DNA from: an uncultured Lachnospiraceae bacterium
Lineage (GTDB): Bacteria > Bacillota > Clostridia > Lachnospirales > Lachnospiraceae
Length of the DNA: 64,000 nt
Assembly: GCA_910589075.1 (NCBI GenBank)
Contig: CAJUSK010000035.1
Span: 27,322 to 91,321 of the forward strand
Reading direction: 5' to 3'
A model generated the notes under the pieces. The model made no database searches. It had not been told where the DNA came from and worked only from the letters and a program-made list of their open reading frames with translations. A program made the position numbers and the translations under genes. Position 1 is the first letter of the stretch. Each line of letters starts with the position of its first letter. Below, piece after piece: positions 26,094-34,562 of the stretch.

Positions 26094-26972
26094 ATGGAGC
26101 ATAGCGAAAACAAAACAGTTACAAAAGTGTATACATATGATTATGAGGAATATGAAGAGCAGGGCAAGGGGCCGGAGACGATGGTGGAAGAAATACTGGC
26201 CGATCCGGAGCTTCCCGGCCTGCGTGAACTGATTATCGGTGACTGGGGCAATGCCTGGGAGAACGATTGCCAGGCCATTATTGATGGTATCACAGAACAT
26301 GCGGATCGGTTTTCCCATATCGAAAAACTGTTTTTCGGGGATATGAATTATGAGCAGTGTGAAGTATCCTGGATTATGCAGGGAGATTACAGTAAATTGT
26401 GGTGTGCGCTGCCCGGTCTGCGTGAGCTGACCATTCAGGGCAGTACGGATCTGGTGCTGGGTGACATCTGCCATGCAGGTCTGGAGTCTCTGACAATTAT
26501 ATGCGGCGGCCTTCCGTCTTATGTGATTCGTTCCGTGCAGGAAGCAAAACTGCCCAATCTGAAGAAACTGATTCTTTATATCGGCAGTGATGACTATGGT
26601 TTTGACGGCAATGCGGATACCATCAGAGAGCTTCTTGAGAAAGCGGATTTCCCGCAATTATCTTATCTGGGGATTGTAGACAGTGAAATACAGGATGAAG
26701 TGACAGAAGTGGTGCTCAGCAGCAAATTTATGGGACAGATCAGCACGCTGGATTTGTCTATGGGGACTCTGACAGAGAAGGGCGGCGCACTTCTGCTTGC
26801 CCAGCTTCCCTCATGGCCCAATATCAGGAAACTGGATATCCATTATCATTATGTGCCCGAGGAAATGGTGGAGGAGCTTGAGAAGCTGCCCATGGAGGTG
26901 GATGCTTCTGAAGCCGAAGAGCCGGATGTGTATGATGGCACTGTATACTTGAATGCCATGCTGACAGAATGA
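26094..26972 (+). CDS. STM4015 family leucine-rich-repeat protein
   Basis: A 292-residue cytoplasmic protein that I recognise as the STM4015 family by sequence and by its neighbours. The acidic N-terminus YTYDYEEYEEQGKGPETMVEEI is followed by irregular leucine-rich repeats: LPGLRELIIGDWG, LPGLRELTIQGSTDL, LPNLKKLILYIGSDD, FPQLSYLGIVDSEIQDE, WPNIRKLDIHYHYVPEEM. No catalytic motif is visible. LRR folds bind proteins or peptides, so it could be a scaffold, a substrate-recognition subunit or the substrate itself; all three are inferences. The start is ATG 26094 after GAAAGGAAGGAG. Its stop overlaps the next start (ATGA), so it is translated together with the STM4014-family gene. Confidence 0.88.
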   Translation: MEHSENKTVTKVYTYDYEEYEEQGKGPETMVEEILADPELPGLRELIIGDWGNAWENDCQAIIDGITEHADRFSHIEKLFFGDMNYEQCEVSWIMQGDYSKLWCALPGLRELTIQGSTDLVLGDICHAGLESLTIICGGLPSYVIRSVQEAKLPNLKKLILYIGSDDYGFDGNADTIRELLEKADFPQLSYLGIVDSEIQDEVTEVVLSSKFMGQISTLDLSMGTLTEKGGALLLAQLPSWPNIRKLDIHYHYVPEEMVEELEKLPMEVDASEAEEPDVYDGTVYLNAMLTE

Positions 26973-28135
26973 GACAGATCGGCCTGTTGGGCAGTCCCGG
27001 TACAAAACGGACCTTATATTTGCAGCAGGCTTTGGAACAGGCCGGTATACAGCCGCTCTTTATGGACTGGAAGGACTTTGCGGCAATCAGGGAAACCCTT
27101 CTGAAACGGAGTGAGGGTAAACTGCTGATAAAAGTGGATCCGCCGTCCTGGGACAGCTGCCGTCTCCATAAACTGGACGATCTGGCAGCGGAATACAGAC
27201 AGCGGCTTGGAGAACTGGCACAGACCGGGCGCAGTGGACGGATTACATATCTGAATCCCCCCGATATGATAGAAATGCTGCTTGATAAGCGATCGTGTAA
27301 ACGGACGCTGGTCAAAGCGGGGCTGCCGGTCACAGAAGAACTTCCCGGTTTACAGGATGGGGATGGGGAAGCCGATGCGCCAAAAGGGCAGCCCGGAGTT
27401 TTGCCGGCAGCTTTTGCCGGGAAAAACGGACAATCTCATTCCATGCCCGCCTCTTCATGTCTGGCGGACAGACTGTTGGAGCGGATGCGGGCCGTCGGAA
27501 TCTTCCAGGTGTTTCTCAAGCCGGTATGGGGTTCCGGGGCTGCCGGTGTGTTGGCCCTGCGCTGGCAGCCTGCCACGGGGCAGATGGTATTGTATACCTG
27601 TTCTCTGCTGCAAGGAGAGCATGACTTGGTAAACACCAAACGGCTGCGGTGTTTTCACGATCCGGCCATAATTCGTCCGCTTCTGGAGGAGATTCTCGGT
27701 CTGGGCTGTATTGTGGAACGTTGGTATGCCAAAATGGAATACCGGGGATTTTCCTGTGATCTGCGGGCGGTGGTACAGGATGGCAGGGTGGATTTTCTGG
27801 TGGCCAGGCTTTCGAAAGGGCCCATTACCAATCTCCATCTGAACAACCATCCCCTGTCGGCGGAAGAACTGAACTTGCCGGCAGGTGTTATGGATTCCGT
27901 TCATACAGTCTGTATTGATGCCATGAAGCCTTTTCCGGGGCTTCGAAGCGCCGGGATTGATCTTTTGCTGGAAAAAGGAAGCCTGCGGCCCAGAATCATA
28001 GAAATGAACGGACAGGGGGATCTGATGTACCAGGATATATATCAGAAAAATACGATTTACCGCCATCAGGCAGAAATGATGAAACGGTGGCTGCAGGAGC
28101 CGGATGCAGAACGTTTTGGCGAAACAGGAAAATGA
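26969..28135 (+). CDS. STM4014 family protein (ATP-grasp-like)
   Basis: A 388-residue protein recognised as STM4014 family. The N-terminal Rossmann-like part begins IGLLGSPGTKRTLYLQQALEQAG. The central and C-terminal parts look like a RimK/glutathione-synthetase-type ATP-grasp fold: FLKPVWGSGAAGVLALRW (ATP-binding strand), GCIVERWYAKMEYRGFSCDLRAVV and the metal/ATP end RIIEMNGQGDLMYQD (Glu-x-Asn). ATP-grasp enzymes join a carboxylate to an amine or thiol through an acyl phosphate, so a ligation on a peptide or small molecule is the simplest idea. The four-base overlap with STM4015 and 19-base gap to STM4013 show tight coupling. Confidence 0.88.
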   Translation: MRQIGLLGSPGTKRTLYLQQALEQAGIQPLFMDWKDFAAIRETLLKRSEGKLLIKVDPPSWDSCRLHKLDDLAAEYRQRLGELAQTGRSGRITYLNPPDMIEMLLDKRSCKRTLVKAGLPVTEELPGLQDGDGEADAPKGQPGVLPAAFAGKNGQSHSMPASSCLADRLLERMRAVGIFQVFLKPVWGSGAAGVLALRWQPATGQMVLYTCSLLQGEHDLVNTKRLRCFHDPAIIRPLLEEILGLGCIVERWYAKMEYRGFSCDLRAVVQDGRVDFLVARLSKGPITNLHLNNHPLSAEELNLPAGVMDSVHTVCIDAMKPFPGLRSAGIDLLLEKGSLRPRIIEMNGQGDLMYQDIYQKNTIYRHQAEMMKRWLQEPDAERFGETGK

Positions 28136-28154
28136 AAAGCGGGGAGTGAAGGAA

Positions 28155-29039
28155 ATGGAGGATCATGGAGATATGGGACGGTCTGCAGAGCGGGAAGTCC
28201 CCATGCAGATTTTTGGAGCTTCGAAAGAGCGCAGGAAGCCCTCGGTGGATATGAATGGGGTGGTGGGCGCTTCGGATATATTGTTTATCTGTCTGGACAC
28301 ATTGCGGTATGACATTGCCGCCGAGCAGGAGGCGGCGGGGACGACGCCTGTGTTGAATGCATATGGCCCATGGGAGAAGCGTCAGGCGCCGGGGAATTTC
28401 ACGCTGCCTTCTCACCATGCCATGTTTGCAGGCTTTTTGCCCGGCTCTTTTGATGCAAAAAGTGTGGCGGACAGGGAACTGCTGTTTTTTCCAAAATCCA
28501 TTGGCCTGGGAAACCGGGCGCCGGAAGGGGCGTACAGTTTTACCGGCAGTACCATTATGGAAGGGCTGGAAGCGGCGGGCTATGAAACCTGGTGTGTGGG
28601 CGGGGTGGCTTTTTTTGACAAACGCTCAGATCTGGGCAGGGTATTTCCGGGATATTTCCAGAAAAGCTACTGGAATCCATCTTTCGGCTGTCCGGTCAGG
28701 GAGAGCACGAAACATCAGGTGGACTTCATCCTGCGGAAACTGGAAAAGGCAAAAGCGCAGCATATTTTCCTGTATGTAAATGTGGACGCCATCCATTACC
28801 CCAATTATTTTTATCTGGACGGGGCAACCCATGACAGCCCTGCAAGCCACGGAGCGGCACTTAGGTATGTGGACGGAGAACTGGGCAGGCTGTTTGCGGA
28901 GTGGAAAAAACGGCGGGGCAGTACGTTTGTTATCTGCTGCTCGGATCATGGCACCTGTTATGGTGAAGACGGCTGTCAGTTTCACGGTATCAATCATCCG
29001 GTGGTCAATACCGTTCCCTATAAACACTTTTTCCTGTAA
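28155..29039 (+). CDS. STM4013/SEN3800 family hydrolase (alkaline phosphatase/sulfatase fold)
   Basis: A 294-residue protein recognised as STM4013 family. The metal-binding first strand DILFICLDTLRYDIAAEQ and the nucleophile region GNFTLPSHHAMFAGFLPG match the sulfatase/alkaline phosphatase superfamily. VDAIHYPNYF and the second metal site CSDHGTCYGEDGCQFHG with Asp-His and a later His complete it. It should hydrolyse or transfer a phosphate or sulfate ester; the substrate is unknown. I place the start at ATG 28155 with GGGGAG upstream; ATG 28173 or an earlier in-frame start at 28104 overlapping STM4014 are alternatives. It ends 81 bases before the STM4012-family gene, the widest gap in the cassette. 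Confidence 0.85.
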   Translation: MEDHGDMGRSAEREVPMQIFGASKERRKPSVDMNGVVGASDILFICLDTLRYDIAAEQEAAGTTPVLNAYGPWEKRQAPGNFTLPSHHAMFAGFLPGSFDAKSVADRELLFFPKSIGLGNRAPEGAYSFTGSTIMEGLEAAGYETWCVGGVAFFDKRSDLGRVFPGYFQKSYWNPSFGCPVRESTKHQVDFILRKLEKAKAQHIFLYVNVDAIHYPNYFYLDGATHDSPASHGAALRYVDGELGRLFAEWKKRRGSTFVICCSDHGTCYGEDGCQFHGINHPVVNTVPYKHFFL

Positions 29040-29120
29040 TCTGCTGCGTTGGCGTGTCTGCGCAGTATGCAGTCTGTTGTTTGCTTTGCCGGATGAGCGC
29101 CGGGAAGGGGAGGGCTTTCT

Positions 29121-30452
29121 ATGAATCCTTACATACAATATATGTACAGTTATCCGCATAAAACGGCTTACCGGGCGCTGGAAGGCGTTACGCTTGGCGC
29201 ATATACATCCTGCCTTGGGGGCGGCGGGAACAGCCTGTATCTGCACATTCCCTTTTGCCAGACAAAGTGCGGCTACTGTAATCTGTTTTCCGTAGCTGGC
29301 CAGGGTGAGGATGCTGTGGAGGCCTATCTGCGGGCAGTGGAGCGGCAGAGCGGGCAGTACAGGGAAGTGCTGGAACCGGCGCAGGTTTCCTTTTCCCAGG
29401 TGATAATTGGCGGCGGGACGCCGCTGTATCTTTCAGAACGCCAGATGAGCCGCATGTTTGACGGATTCCATAAGTATTTCCGGCTGGAAGGTGCCGGGAA
29501 GACGGATCTGGTAATCGAAACCGCGCCCAATCAGACAACCGGAGAAAAAGTCCGGATACTGAAACAGGCCGGGGTCACCAGGGTCAGCATGGGAATTCAG
29601 AGTTTCTCGGACAGAGAGCTGGCTGTACTTGGCCGGAAGCATGACGGTCGGCGGGCGGCGCAGGCGCTGTCACTGCTTATGTCAGCTGATTTTCGCTGTG
29701 TGAATGTGGATCTGATCTATGGAATTCCGGGGCAGACGGTGGAGAGTCTCCTTGCTTCTGTGAAACAGGCGGTTTCTTTTCAGCCGGACGAAATTTTTCT
29801 GTATCCTTTATATGTCAAACACGGAGTCAGAATGGAACGTCAGGGTGTGGTTATGGATGGCGCACTGGCTTTTACCCTGTATCAGGCGGCGGCAGAGGTT
29901 TTGAGGGAAGCAGGTTTCCGGCAGGATTCCATGCGCCGGTTTGTCAGGGGAAGGGATACGCGGAACTGGTCGGAATGCGGATTCGGAAATTCCCTTGCAC
30001 TGGGCTGCGGGGGCAGAAGTTATCTGGGCAATCTCCATTTCTGCAGCCCTTATGCCATCACGGCCAGGGATTGCCTGGCTGAGTTGTCAGGCTATGAACA
30101 GACAACGGATTATACAGAGATTACCCATGGATTTCTATTGTCGGAGGAAGAAATGCGGCGCCGGTATGTGATCCGGCATCTGCTGATACGGCCCGGCCTG
30201 TGTCTGGAAGCGTACAAGGAGCGTTTTGGCAGTCGGGCGACAGAGGATTTTCCGCTGCTGTTGCAGTGGAAAGACCGGGGCTTTGCGGAAGTGCAGGGTG
30301 CATTTTTCACGCTGACGCAGACGGGGCTGGATTTATCCGATTATCTGGGCCCGCAGTTGATTTCCCCACAAGTGGGACAGGCCATGAGAGAATGGGAGGC
30401 GTGTCATGGACAGACCCATGATTTTATACAGGGGCAGCCTGAAAAGCTGTAA
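29121..30452 (+). CDS. STM4012 family radical SAM protein
   Basis: A 443-residue radical SAM enzyme. The cluster motif CxxxCxxC is at Cys46, Cys50 and Cys53 (HIPFCQTKCGYCNLF). The SAM-binding strand GGGTPLYLS and the HemW-like motifs RVSMGIQSFSDRELAVLGRKHD, NVDLIYGIPGQT and a HemN-C-like tail follow. It is often misnamed coproporphyrinogen III oxidase. The gene context and the STM4012-type N-terminus YSYPHKTAYRAL instead place it in the STM4012 family, with no assigned reaction known to me. It overlaps the next gene by 47 bases, so it is made together with the STM4011-type partner. Confidence 0.9.
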   Translation: MNPYIQYMYSYPHKTAYRALEGVTLGAYTSCLGGGGNSLYLHIPFCQTKCGYCNLFSVAGQGEDAVEAYLRAVERQSGQYREVLEPAQVSFSQVIIGGGTPLYLSERQMSRMFDGFHKYFRLEGAGKTDLVIETAPNQTTGEKVRILKQAGVTRVSMGIQSFSDRELAVLGRKHDGRRAAQALSLLMSADFRCVNVDLIYGIPGQTVESLLASVKQAVSFQPDEIFLYPLYVKHGVRMERQGVVMDGALAFTLYQAAAEVLREAGFRQDSMRRFVRGRDTRNWSECGFGNSLALGCGGRSYLGNLHFCSPYAITARDCLAELSGYEQTTDYTEITHGFLLSEEEMRRRYVIRHLLIRPGLCLEAYKERFGSRATEDFPLLLQWKDRGFAEVQGAFFTLTQTGLDLSDYLGPQLISPQVGQAMREWEACHGQTHDFIQGQPEKL

Positions 30453-31932
30453 TTACCACTGTTCTTATTGTCCTTTTTCCAAACATCCCGTGTCGGAGCG
30501 GGAGCTTGAAAAGGACAGAGGGCAGTGGCTTTCTTTTATACGGACACTGGAGGAGAAGCACTGGGATGTGGGTGCTTTGATGGTGGTTCCCTATGGGGAG
30601 GCCATGCTGTATCGCTGGTATTGGGAAGGCCTGGCGCAGGTCAGCAGTATGCCGGGGATAGAGGCTGTGGGTATTCAGACCAATCTGAGCTTTTCCGGGG
30701 AACGGTTTCTGGATTGTTATGCCGCCGCAGGCGGACGATTTGAAAAGCTGCGGCTTTGGGCCACCTTTCATCCGGAAATGACAGATGTGTCGGAATTTGC
30801 CCGGCGCTGTGAGGTGTTTGTGAAAGCAGGGGTACAGATCTGTGCGGGTGCTGTAGGCGTACCCGAACATCTGGATCTCATCCGCCTTCTGCGGAAAAAA
30901 CTGCCGGGGGCGGTTTATCTGTGGATGAACCGGATGGATGGTTTGGGCCGCGCTTATACCAGAGCGGAAGTGGAAGCCTTCCGGGCACTGGATCCGTATT
31001 TCGGGCGGGAACTGCTGCTGCCGGAGGCTGACAGTGAGAAATGTTATAATAGACTGTTTGTAGAAGGGAATGGCAGGCTGCACACCTGTAATATCAGCCC
31101 GATGTTACACGAAACCTGGGCGGACGCAGAGACATTTCCGGCGCCGGTGTGCAGGCGCAGGCGCTGCTCCTGTTATCTGGCGTATGGGGGCAGACAGGAG
31201 ATTGTTAATGAGATGCTGTTTGGACCCTGGCCTCTGTTTCGTATCCCCCGGCATCCCAGGGCGGTTTTTCTGGATATAGAAGGGACATTGCTGCGGGCGG
31301 GTGAGATGGATGGGGAACTTTTGGCGGGACTGCGGATTCTGTCAGAGGAAGGTACAACGCTTTTGTTTGCCACCACCCTGCCATATGCCGCGGCTTATGA
31401 GCGCTGCCAGGAGGTATGGGGATTGTTCCGGGGCGGCATTTTTGCAGGCGGAGCACATTTGCTTTTACTGGGAGGGGCCGGCCGGGAGGGGGCGCGGGAG
31501 CATTTTTATGATCTGGAGGATTTTCGCAGGAAGTATGTGGCGGATTTGAAGCGTATGGAAGGGACCGCGAGGTGTCAGGTATTGTGTTATGAACAGGAGG
31601 GACGCTGTTATAAGATCACCCTGCTGCGCCCGGCGCGCAGGCCCTGGCAGCGGCAGGAGGCTGAAAGCCTGCTCCGGGCACTGTTCCAGGAAGAGATAGG
31701 GGAAAGCGGCGGTGACAAAACGGGCAAAGGGGACGACCCCCAGGGGATTGCTGCCATGGAGGGAGTGCGCTTGATCGTGGAGAAAAACTGTCTTCAGATT
31801 CTGCCTGCCGGAGCGGATAAAGCCGGCGGTGTCAGGGAGATGTGCCGCTGGCTGGATATTTCCCCAAAGCAGGCGTTTGCGTTCGGGGATTCCGAAGAAG
31901 ATGCGGGGATGATGCAGTTGTGTAACATGTGA
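30406..31932 (+). CDS. STM4011 family radical SAM protein fused to a HAD-like domain
   Basis: A 508-residue two-domain protein. Residues 1-280 are an STM4011-type radical SAM enzyme: LYRGSLKSCNYHCSYCPFSK with Cys15, Cys19 and Cys22, and a Cys-rich end (LHTCNIS, then CRRRRCSCYLAYGG) that could hold an auxiliary iron-sulfur cluster. From residue 286 a HAD phosphatase-like domain begins AVFLDIEGTLL, with Asp290 and Glu292 in the DxD position as in enolase-phosphatases. Later HAD motifs are FATTLPYAAAYERC and the acidic AFGDSEEDAGMM (about 492-503). The frame ends abruptly after the last motif; a matching tail continues in the -1 frame to 32060. The start is ATG 30406, six bases after GGGAGG. Confidence 0.87.
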   Translation: MDRPMILYRGSLKSCNYHCSYCPFSKHPVSERELEKDRGQWLSFIRTLEEKHWDVGALMVVPYGEAMLYRWYWEGLAQVSSMPGIEAVGIQTNLSFSGERFLDCYAAAGGRFEKLRLWATFHPEMTDVSEFARRCEVFVKAGVQICAGAVGVPEHLDLIRLLRKKLPGAVYLWMNRMDGLGRAYTRAEVEAFRALDPYFGRELLLPEADSEKCYNRLFVEGNGRLHTCNISPMLHETWADAETFPAPVCRRRRCSCYLAYGGRQEIVNEMLFGPWPLFRIPRHPRAVFLDIEGTLLRAGEMDGELLAGLRILSEEGTTLLFATTLPYAAAYERCQEVWGLFRGGIFAGGAHLLLLGGAGREGAREHFYDLEDFRRKYVADLKRMEGTARCQVLCYEQEGRCYKITLLRPARRPWQRQEAESLLRALFQEEIGESGGDKTGKGDDPQGIAAMEGVRLIVEKNCLQILPAGADKAGGVREMCRWLDISPKQAFAFGDSEEDAGMMQLCNM

Positions 31933-32060
31933 TTGTAGAACAGTCTGTACAGGAACAGCCTATCTTGAATGCAGGTATCGCGGCGCCGGTGAGAATCATC
32001 CATGGATTTTATGGGGAAGGTTATATATATAAATTTATATTGCAGAGTTCAATTATGTGA
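31929..32060 (+). pseudogene. C-terminal tail of the HAD domain in the -1 frame
   Basis: Reading frame continues from GTG 31929 for 43 codons (VIVEQSVQEQPILNAGIAAP, VRIIHGFYGEGYI...). Its content resembles the strand-helix end expected after the last HAD motif, and its base composition matches the upstream gene until about 32010. It is most easily explained as a one-base deletion near 31926-31932 of the original gene, or a -1 recoding event. Sequencing error is also possible. Confidence 0.55.
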
Positions 32061-32184
32061 TATAATTTAGATGTTTATTATTATAGAAAGTATATACCGT
32101 TTCATGTTCGGACGGAGCTGAGTGCGTGATGTTATATGTTGGTATGGGACTCTAAACCGGATATTTGTAATGAGAGGGAAAGTG

Positions 32185-32810
32185 ATGATTGAGAAAGTAT
32201 ATATACCGCCAATAAAAATACAGGGAATAAAAACAAAATTAGTACAATTAATTTCCGAAGCTGTATCCATGGATGATCATGCTGTATGGTATGAACCCTT
32301 CATGGGCTCAGGCGTTGTAGGATTTAATCTGGCGCCCGAAAATGCTGTTTTTGGAGATACAAACCCTTATATTATAGAGTTTTATAATGCAATAAAAAGA
32401 GGTGATATAAATTCTTATATTGTCCGGGAGTATTTGGAGCAAGAAGGACGATTGCTTTCTGAGATGGATGAGAGACATTACTATTATGTAAGAGACAGAT
32501 TTAATGAGGATCACAATATACTGGATTTTCTTTTTTTGAACAGAAGCTGTTTTAATGGTATGATCCGGTTTAATAAAAACTACAGGTTTAATGTTCCCTA
32601 TGGTCATAAGCCGCAAAGATTTTCCAAGGCTTATGTTACCAAAATTGTTAATCAGGTGAAACATTTGGAGAATCTCTTTCCAAAAAAAAATTGGGAATTT
32701 AAATGTCAATCTTTTGTGGATACCATTGGAGGCGCTACACATTTGGACTTTATATATTGTGATCCTCCATATATAGGAAGACATGTAGATTATTATGATA
32801 ACTGGGGAGC
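32185..32810 (+). pseudogene. EcoRV-type DNA adenine methyltransferase, 3'-truncated
   Basis: About 208 residues closely following M.EcoRV, a D12-class N6-adenine methyltransferase protecting GATATC. Matching parts are VYIPPIKIQGIKTKLVQLI, the SAM-binding WYEPFMGSGVVGFNLAP, LDFLFLNRSCFNGMIRFNK and the catalytic DPPYIGRHVDYYDNWG (from residue 193). At about 32808 the similarity stops; roughly the last quarter of the methylase is missing. The frame then reads 20 unrelated codons to a stop at 32871. Start is ATG 32185 behind GAGAGGG. The AT-rich composition, unlike the flanks, marks foreign DNA. The enzyme is probably inactive because the C-terminal part of the fold is lost. Confidence 0.85.
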
Positions 32811-33515
32811 GATTCGAAACTCATCGGGCGTATTTTTGAACTTATTTCGTACAATGTTTTACAAGAAATAGCAGATGAAAATGGTTTTTTACTTGTGCCT
32901 TCAAATCAACAAACTGTTTATCCGGATTTCACTTTGATGCGGGACAGTAATGATTTGGAAAAGATTGCCATAGATATTAAGACGACTTATCGTACAGTTA
33001 ATAAAAAGGGAAATATTAAAAAATATGGATTTACATTAGGTTCATATGCTTCGTTTATGAGAAACGGGACTAAGAATATCATGTTCCCATATGATCATTA
33101 TGCAAAACATTACATTGTAGGATTTGTTTATACGAGGAATCAGGAGGCTGGTGAGGGAAAGATATTTAACATAGATCGGATTGCACAGTTGCCGGTTCCG
33201 TATAAAGACGTAGAAGTATTTGTTCAGGAAAAATATAAAATTTCCGGAGAAAAGCCAGGAAGTGGAAATACTGAAAACATTGGATCTTATAAAACAAATA
33301 ATATAAATTATCTGATTAATGGAGAGGGACCGTTTTCGGTGTTGGGGCTGCCGGTATTTGAAAAGTACTGGTCAGGGTATCCTGAATACAGATCAACTAC
33401 TAAATACTATACATCATTAGAAGAATATTTCAAATTTTGCGAGGAAAACGGAGAAAATATGGATGGATTAAAGGGAAGATATTCATATTGGAAAGAAATG
33501 CATGGAGAGCAGTAA
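32811..33515 (+). pseudogene. EcoRV-type restriction endonuclease, 5'-truncated
   Basis: From 32811 the frame (offset from the methylase) reads DSKLIGRIFELISYNVLQ, aligning with EcoRV from its Asp36 onward, and continues to the natural C-terminus at 33515. Catalytic residues are kept with EcoRV spacing: Asp in YPDFTL (32925), then 16 residues later Asp and Lys in IAIDIKTTY (32973 and 32979), equal to Asp74, Asp90 and Lys92. Also matching: FTLGSYASF, TKNIMFPYDHY, SGNTENIGS. There is no proper start; a stop at 32799 closes the frame upstream and the first possible start is GTG 32895, inside the conserved fold. About 35 N-terminal residues are lost, so this is a fossil. Confidence 0.88.
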
Positions 33516-33570
33516 GGGGAGGGAAACCGGCATCACGGTTGCATTCGCTGCTGCTGCAATGTTTTCAAAA

Positions 33571-33608
33571 GGAACCCCTGTTGTGCTGTTGCATAGCAGG
33601 GGTTCTTT
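33571..33608 (+). terminator. Terminator after the restriction remnant
   Basis: Stem GAACCCCTG (33572-33580) and CAGGGGTTC (33597-33605), followed by TTTGA. Confidence 0.55.
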
Positions 33609-33679
33609 GACAGATAGGGTCTATTATAGCATGATTGAGGTGGAAACAGGGAACGGTGTGGTAACCGTTCTCTATTCTA

Positions 33680-33775
33680 TTGTTCATGACAATGGATAGT
33701 TCGAGAAGCGTGCTGTCTATTGTTTCATAATGACATTATAGAAAGTTTGCAAATCGTATTTTCTATTGCTCATGA
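33680..33775. repeat. Dispersed palindromic element, copy B (double unit)
   Basis: Unit one: ACAATGGATAG (33689-33699), loop TTCGAGAAGCGTG, CTGTCTATTGT (33713-33723). Unit two: ATAGAAAG (from 33738) and TTTTCTATTG (33759-33768). CATGAC-like spacers separate the units, as in copies D and F. Confidence 0.65.
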
Positions 33776-34103
33776 TCTTGGAAGCTGCGCGTAGTTTGGC
33801 GGGTTGTTATGATTTCCTGTGTTAATCTCCTTGTATTTGCGACATAAGAAACATTATGAAACAAAAATGATAAGAAAAAACAAAATTGAAACATATTTAA
33901 AAGTTTGTGGAATAAAAACAACGAATGTCGAAGAAAATATAAGAGAAAATACAAATCGTTGGATATTTTTAATAAAAATCAGAAGATAAAATCAAATAAT
34001 ATAGAAAAAATGAACGCAGATAAAAGAGATGGCATGAAAATTGCTTGTTATAAAAGTATAATAGCGCTGTTGAAATAAACAAAAACACAAAGGTGGTGGA
34101 AGA

Positions 34104-34550
34104 ATGAAGAAAATAGGATCTAAGCAGATGATTCCGCTGGCGACGGCTCTGATTGGTGTTGTGTTTGCTGTGATCGGATTTACACAACTCGGGTTTTGGG
34201 ATAAAGAGCCACAACCGGGATTTTTTCCGAGCATTATTGCAATCGTGTTGGTGATTGCAAGTATTGCGGCGTTTTTTCAGACGCTGAGGGAAGAAGAACA
34301 GCCGAATTACAACAAAAATGAGTTGTTGGTCATTCTGGGCGGTTTGTCGCTGATTGCGGGGACGTTTCTGGTAGGATTGATTCCCATGGTATTTCTCTAT
34401 GTGTTGTTCTGGCTGAAAGTGATAGAGAAAGGGACGCCCTGGAAAGATATCATCATCATTGAGCTCATCGTTGCGGTGATTGTTCTGGGGGTGTTTGCCG
34501 GCTGGCTGCAGGTGCAGTTCCCATGGGGAATGTTTGATATGTTGCGGTAG
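34104..34550 (+). CDS. tctB: Tripartite tricarboxylate transporter small membrane subunit (TctB)
   Basis: A 148-residue protein with four predicted membrane segments (IPLATALIGVVFAVIGF, FFPSIIAIVLVIASIAAFF, LLVILGGLSLIAGTFLVG, IIIIELIVAVIVLGVFAG). These match the TctB family, including the PQPGFFPSI turn. It is the small integral subunit of a tripartite carboxylate importer driven by an ion gradient. Translation starts at ATG 34104 after GTGGTGG. The gene is 12 bases before tctA. Substrate (citrate, other tricarboxylates, or another organic acid) cannot be told. Confidence 0.88.
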   Translation: MKKIGSKQMIPLATALIGVVFAVIGFTQLGFWDKEPQPGFFPSIIAIVLVIASIAAFFQTLREEEQPNYNKNELLVILGGLSLIAGTFLVGLIPMVFLYVLFWLKVIEKGTPWKDIIIIELIVAVIVLGVFAGWLQVQFPWGMFDMLR

Positions 34551-34562
34551 GAGGAGGTACAT

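Larger units (their letters stand above)
33516..34103 (+). other. AT-rich intergenic region between the restriction remnant and the tricarboxylate transporter
   Basis: 588 bases with the terminator at 33571-33608, palindromic element copy B at 33680-33775 and, before tctB, a TATAAT at 34057-34062 without a clear -35. A short hairpin GAACGGT/ACCGTTC lies at 33651-33670. The small open frame 33502-33699 has no family resemblance and I do not regard it as a gene. Confidence 0.5.

Noticed and set aside
29121..30452. Naming the STM4012-family protein as HemW or coproporphyrinogen III oxidase
   Set aside because: The N-terminus and the surrounding STM4011/4013/4014/4015 genes identify the STM4012 family; no haem genes are close.
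32122..32871. Treating the methylase frame as an intact Dam-type gene
   Set aside because: Similarity to M.EcoRV stops at about 32808, and the remaining codons are the nuclease sequence read in the wrong frame.
33502..33699. A 65-codon open frame after the restriction remnant
   Set aside because: It runs through a terminator hairpin into the palindromic element region and has no homologous features.
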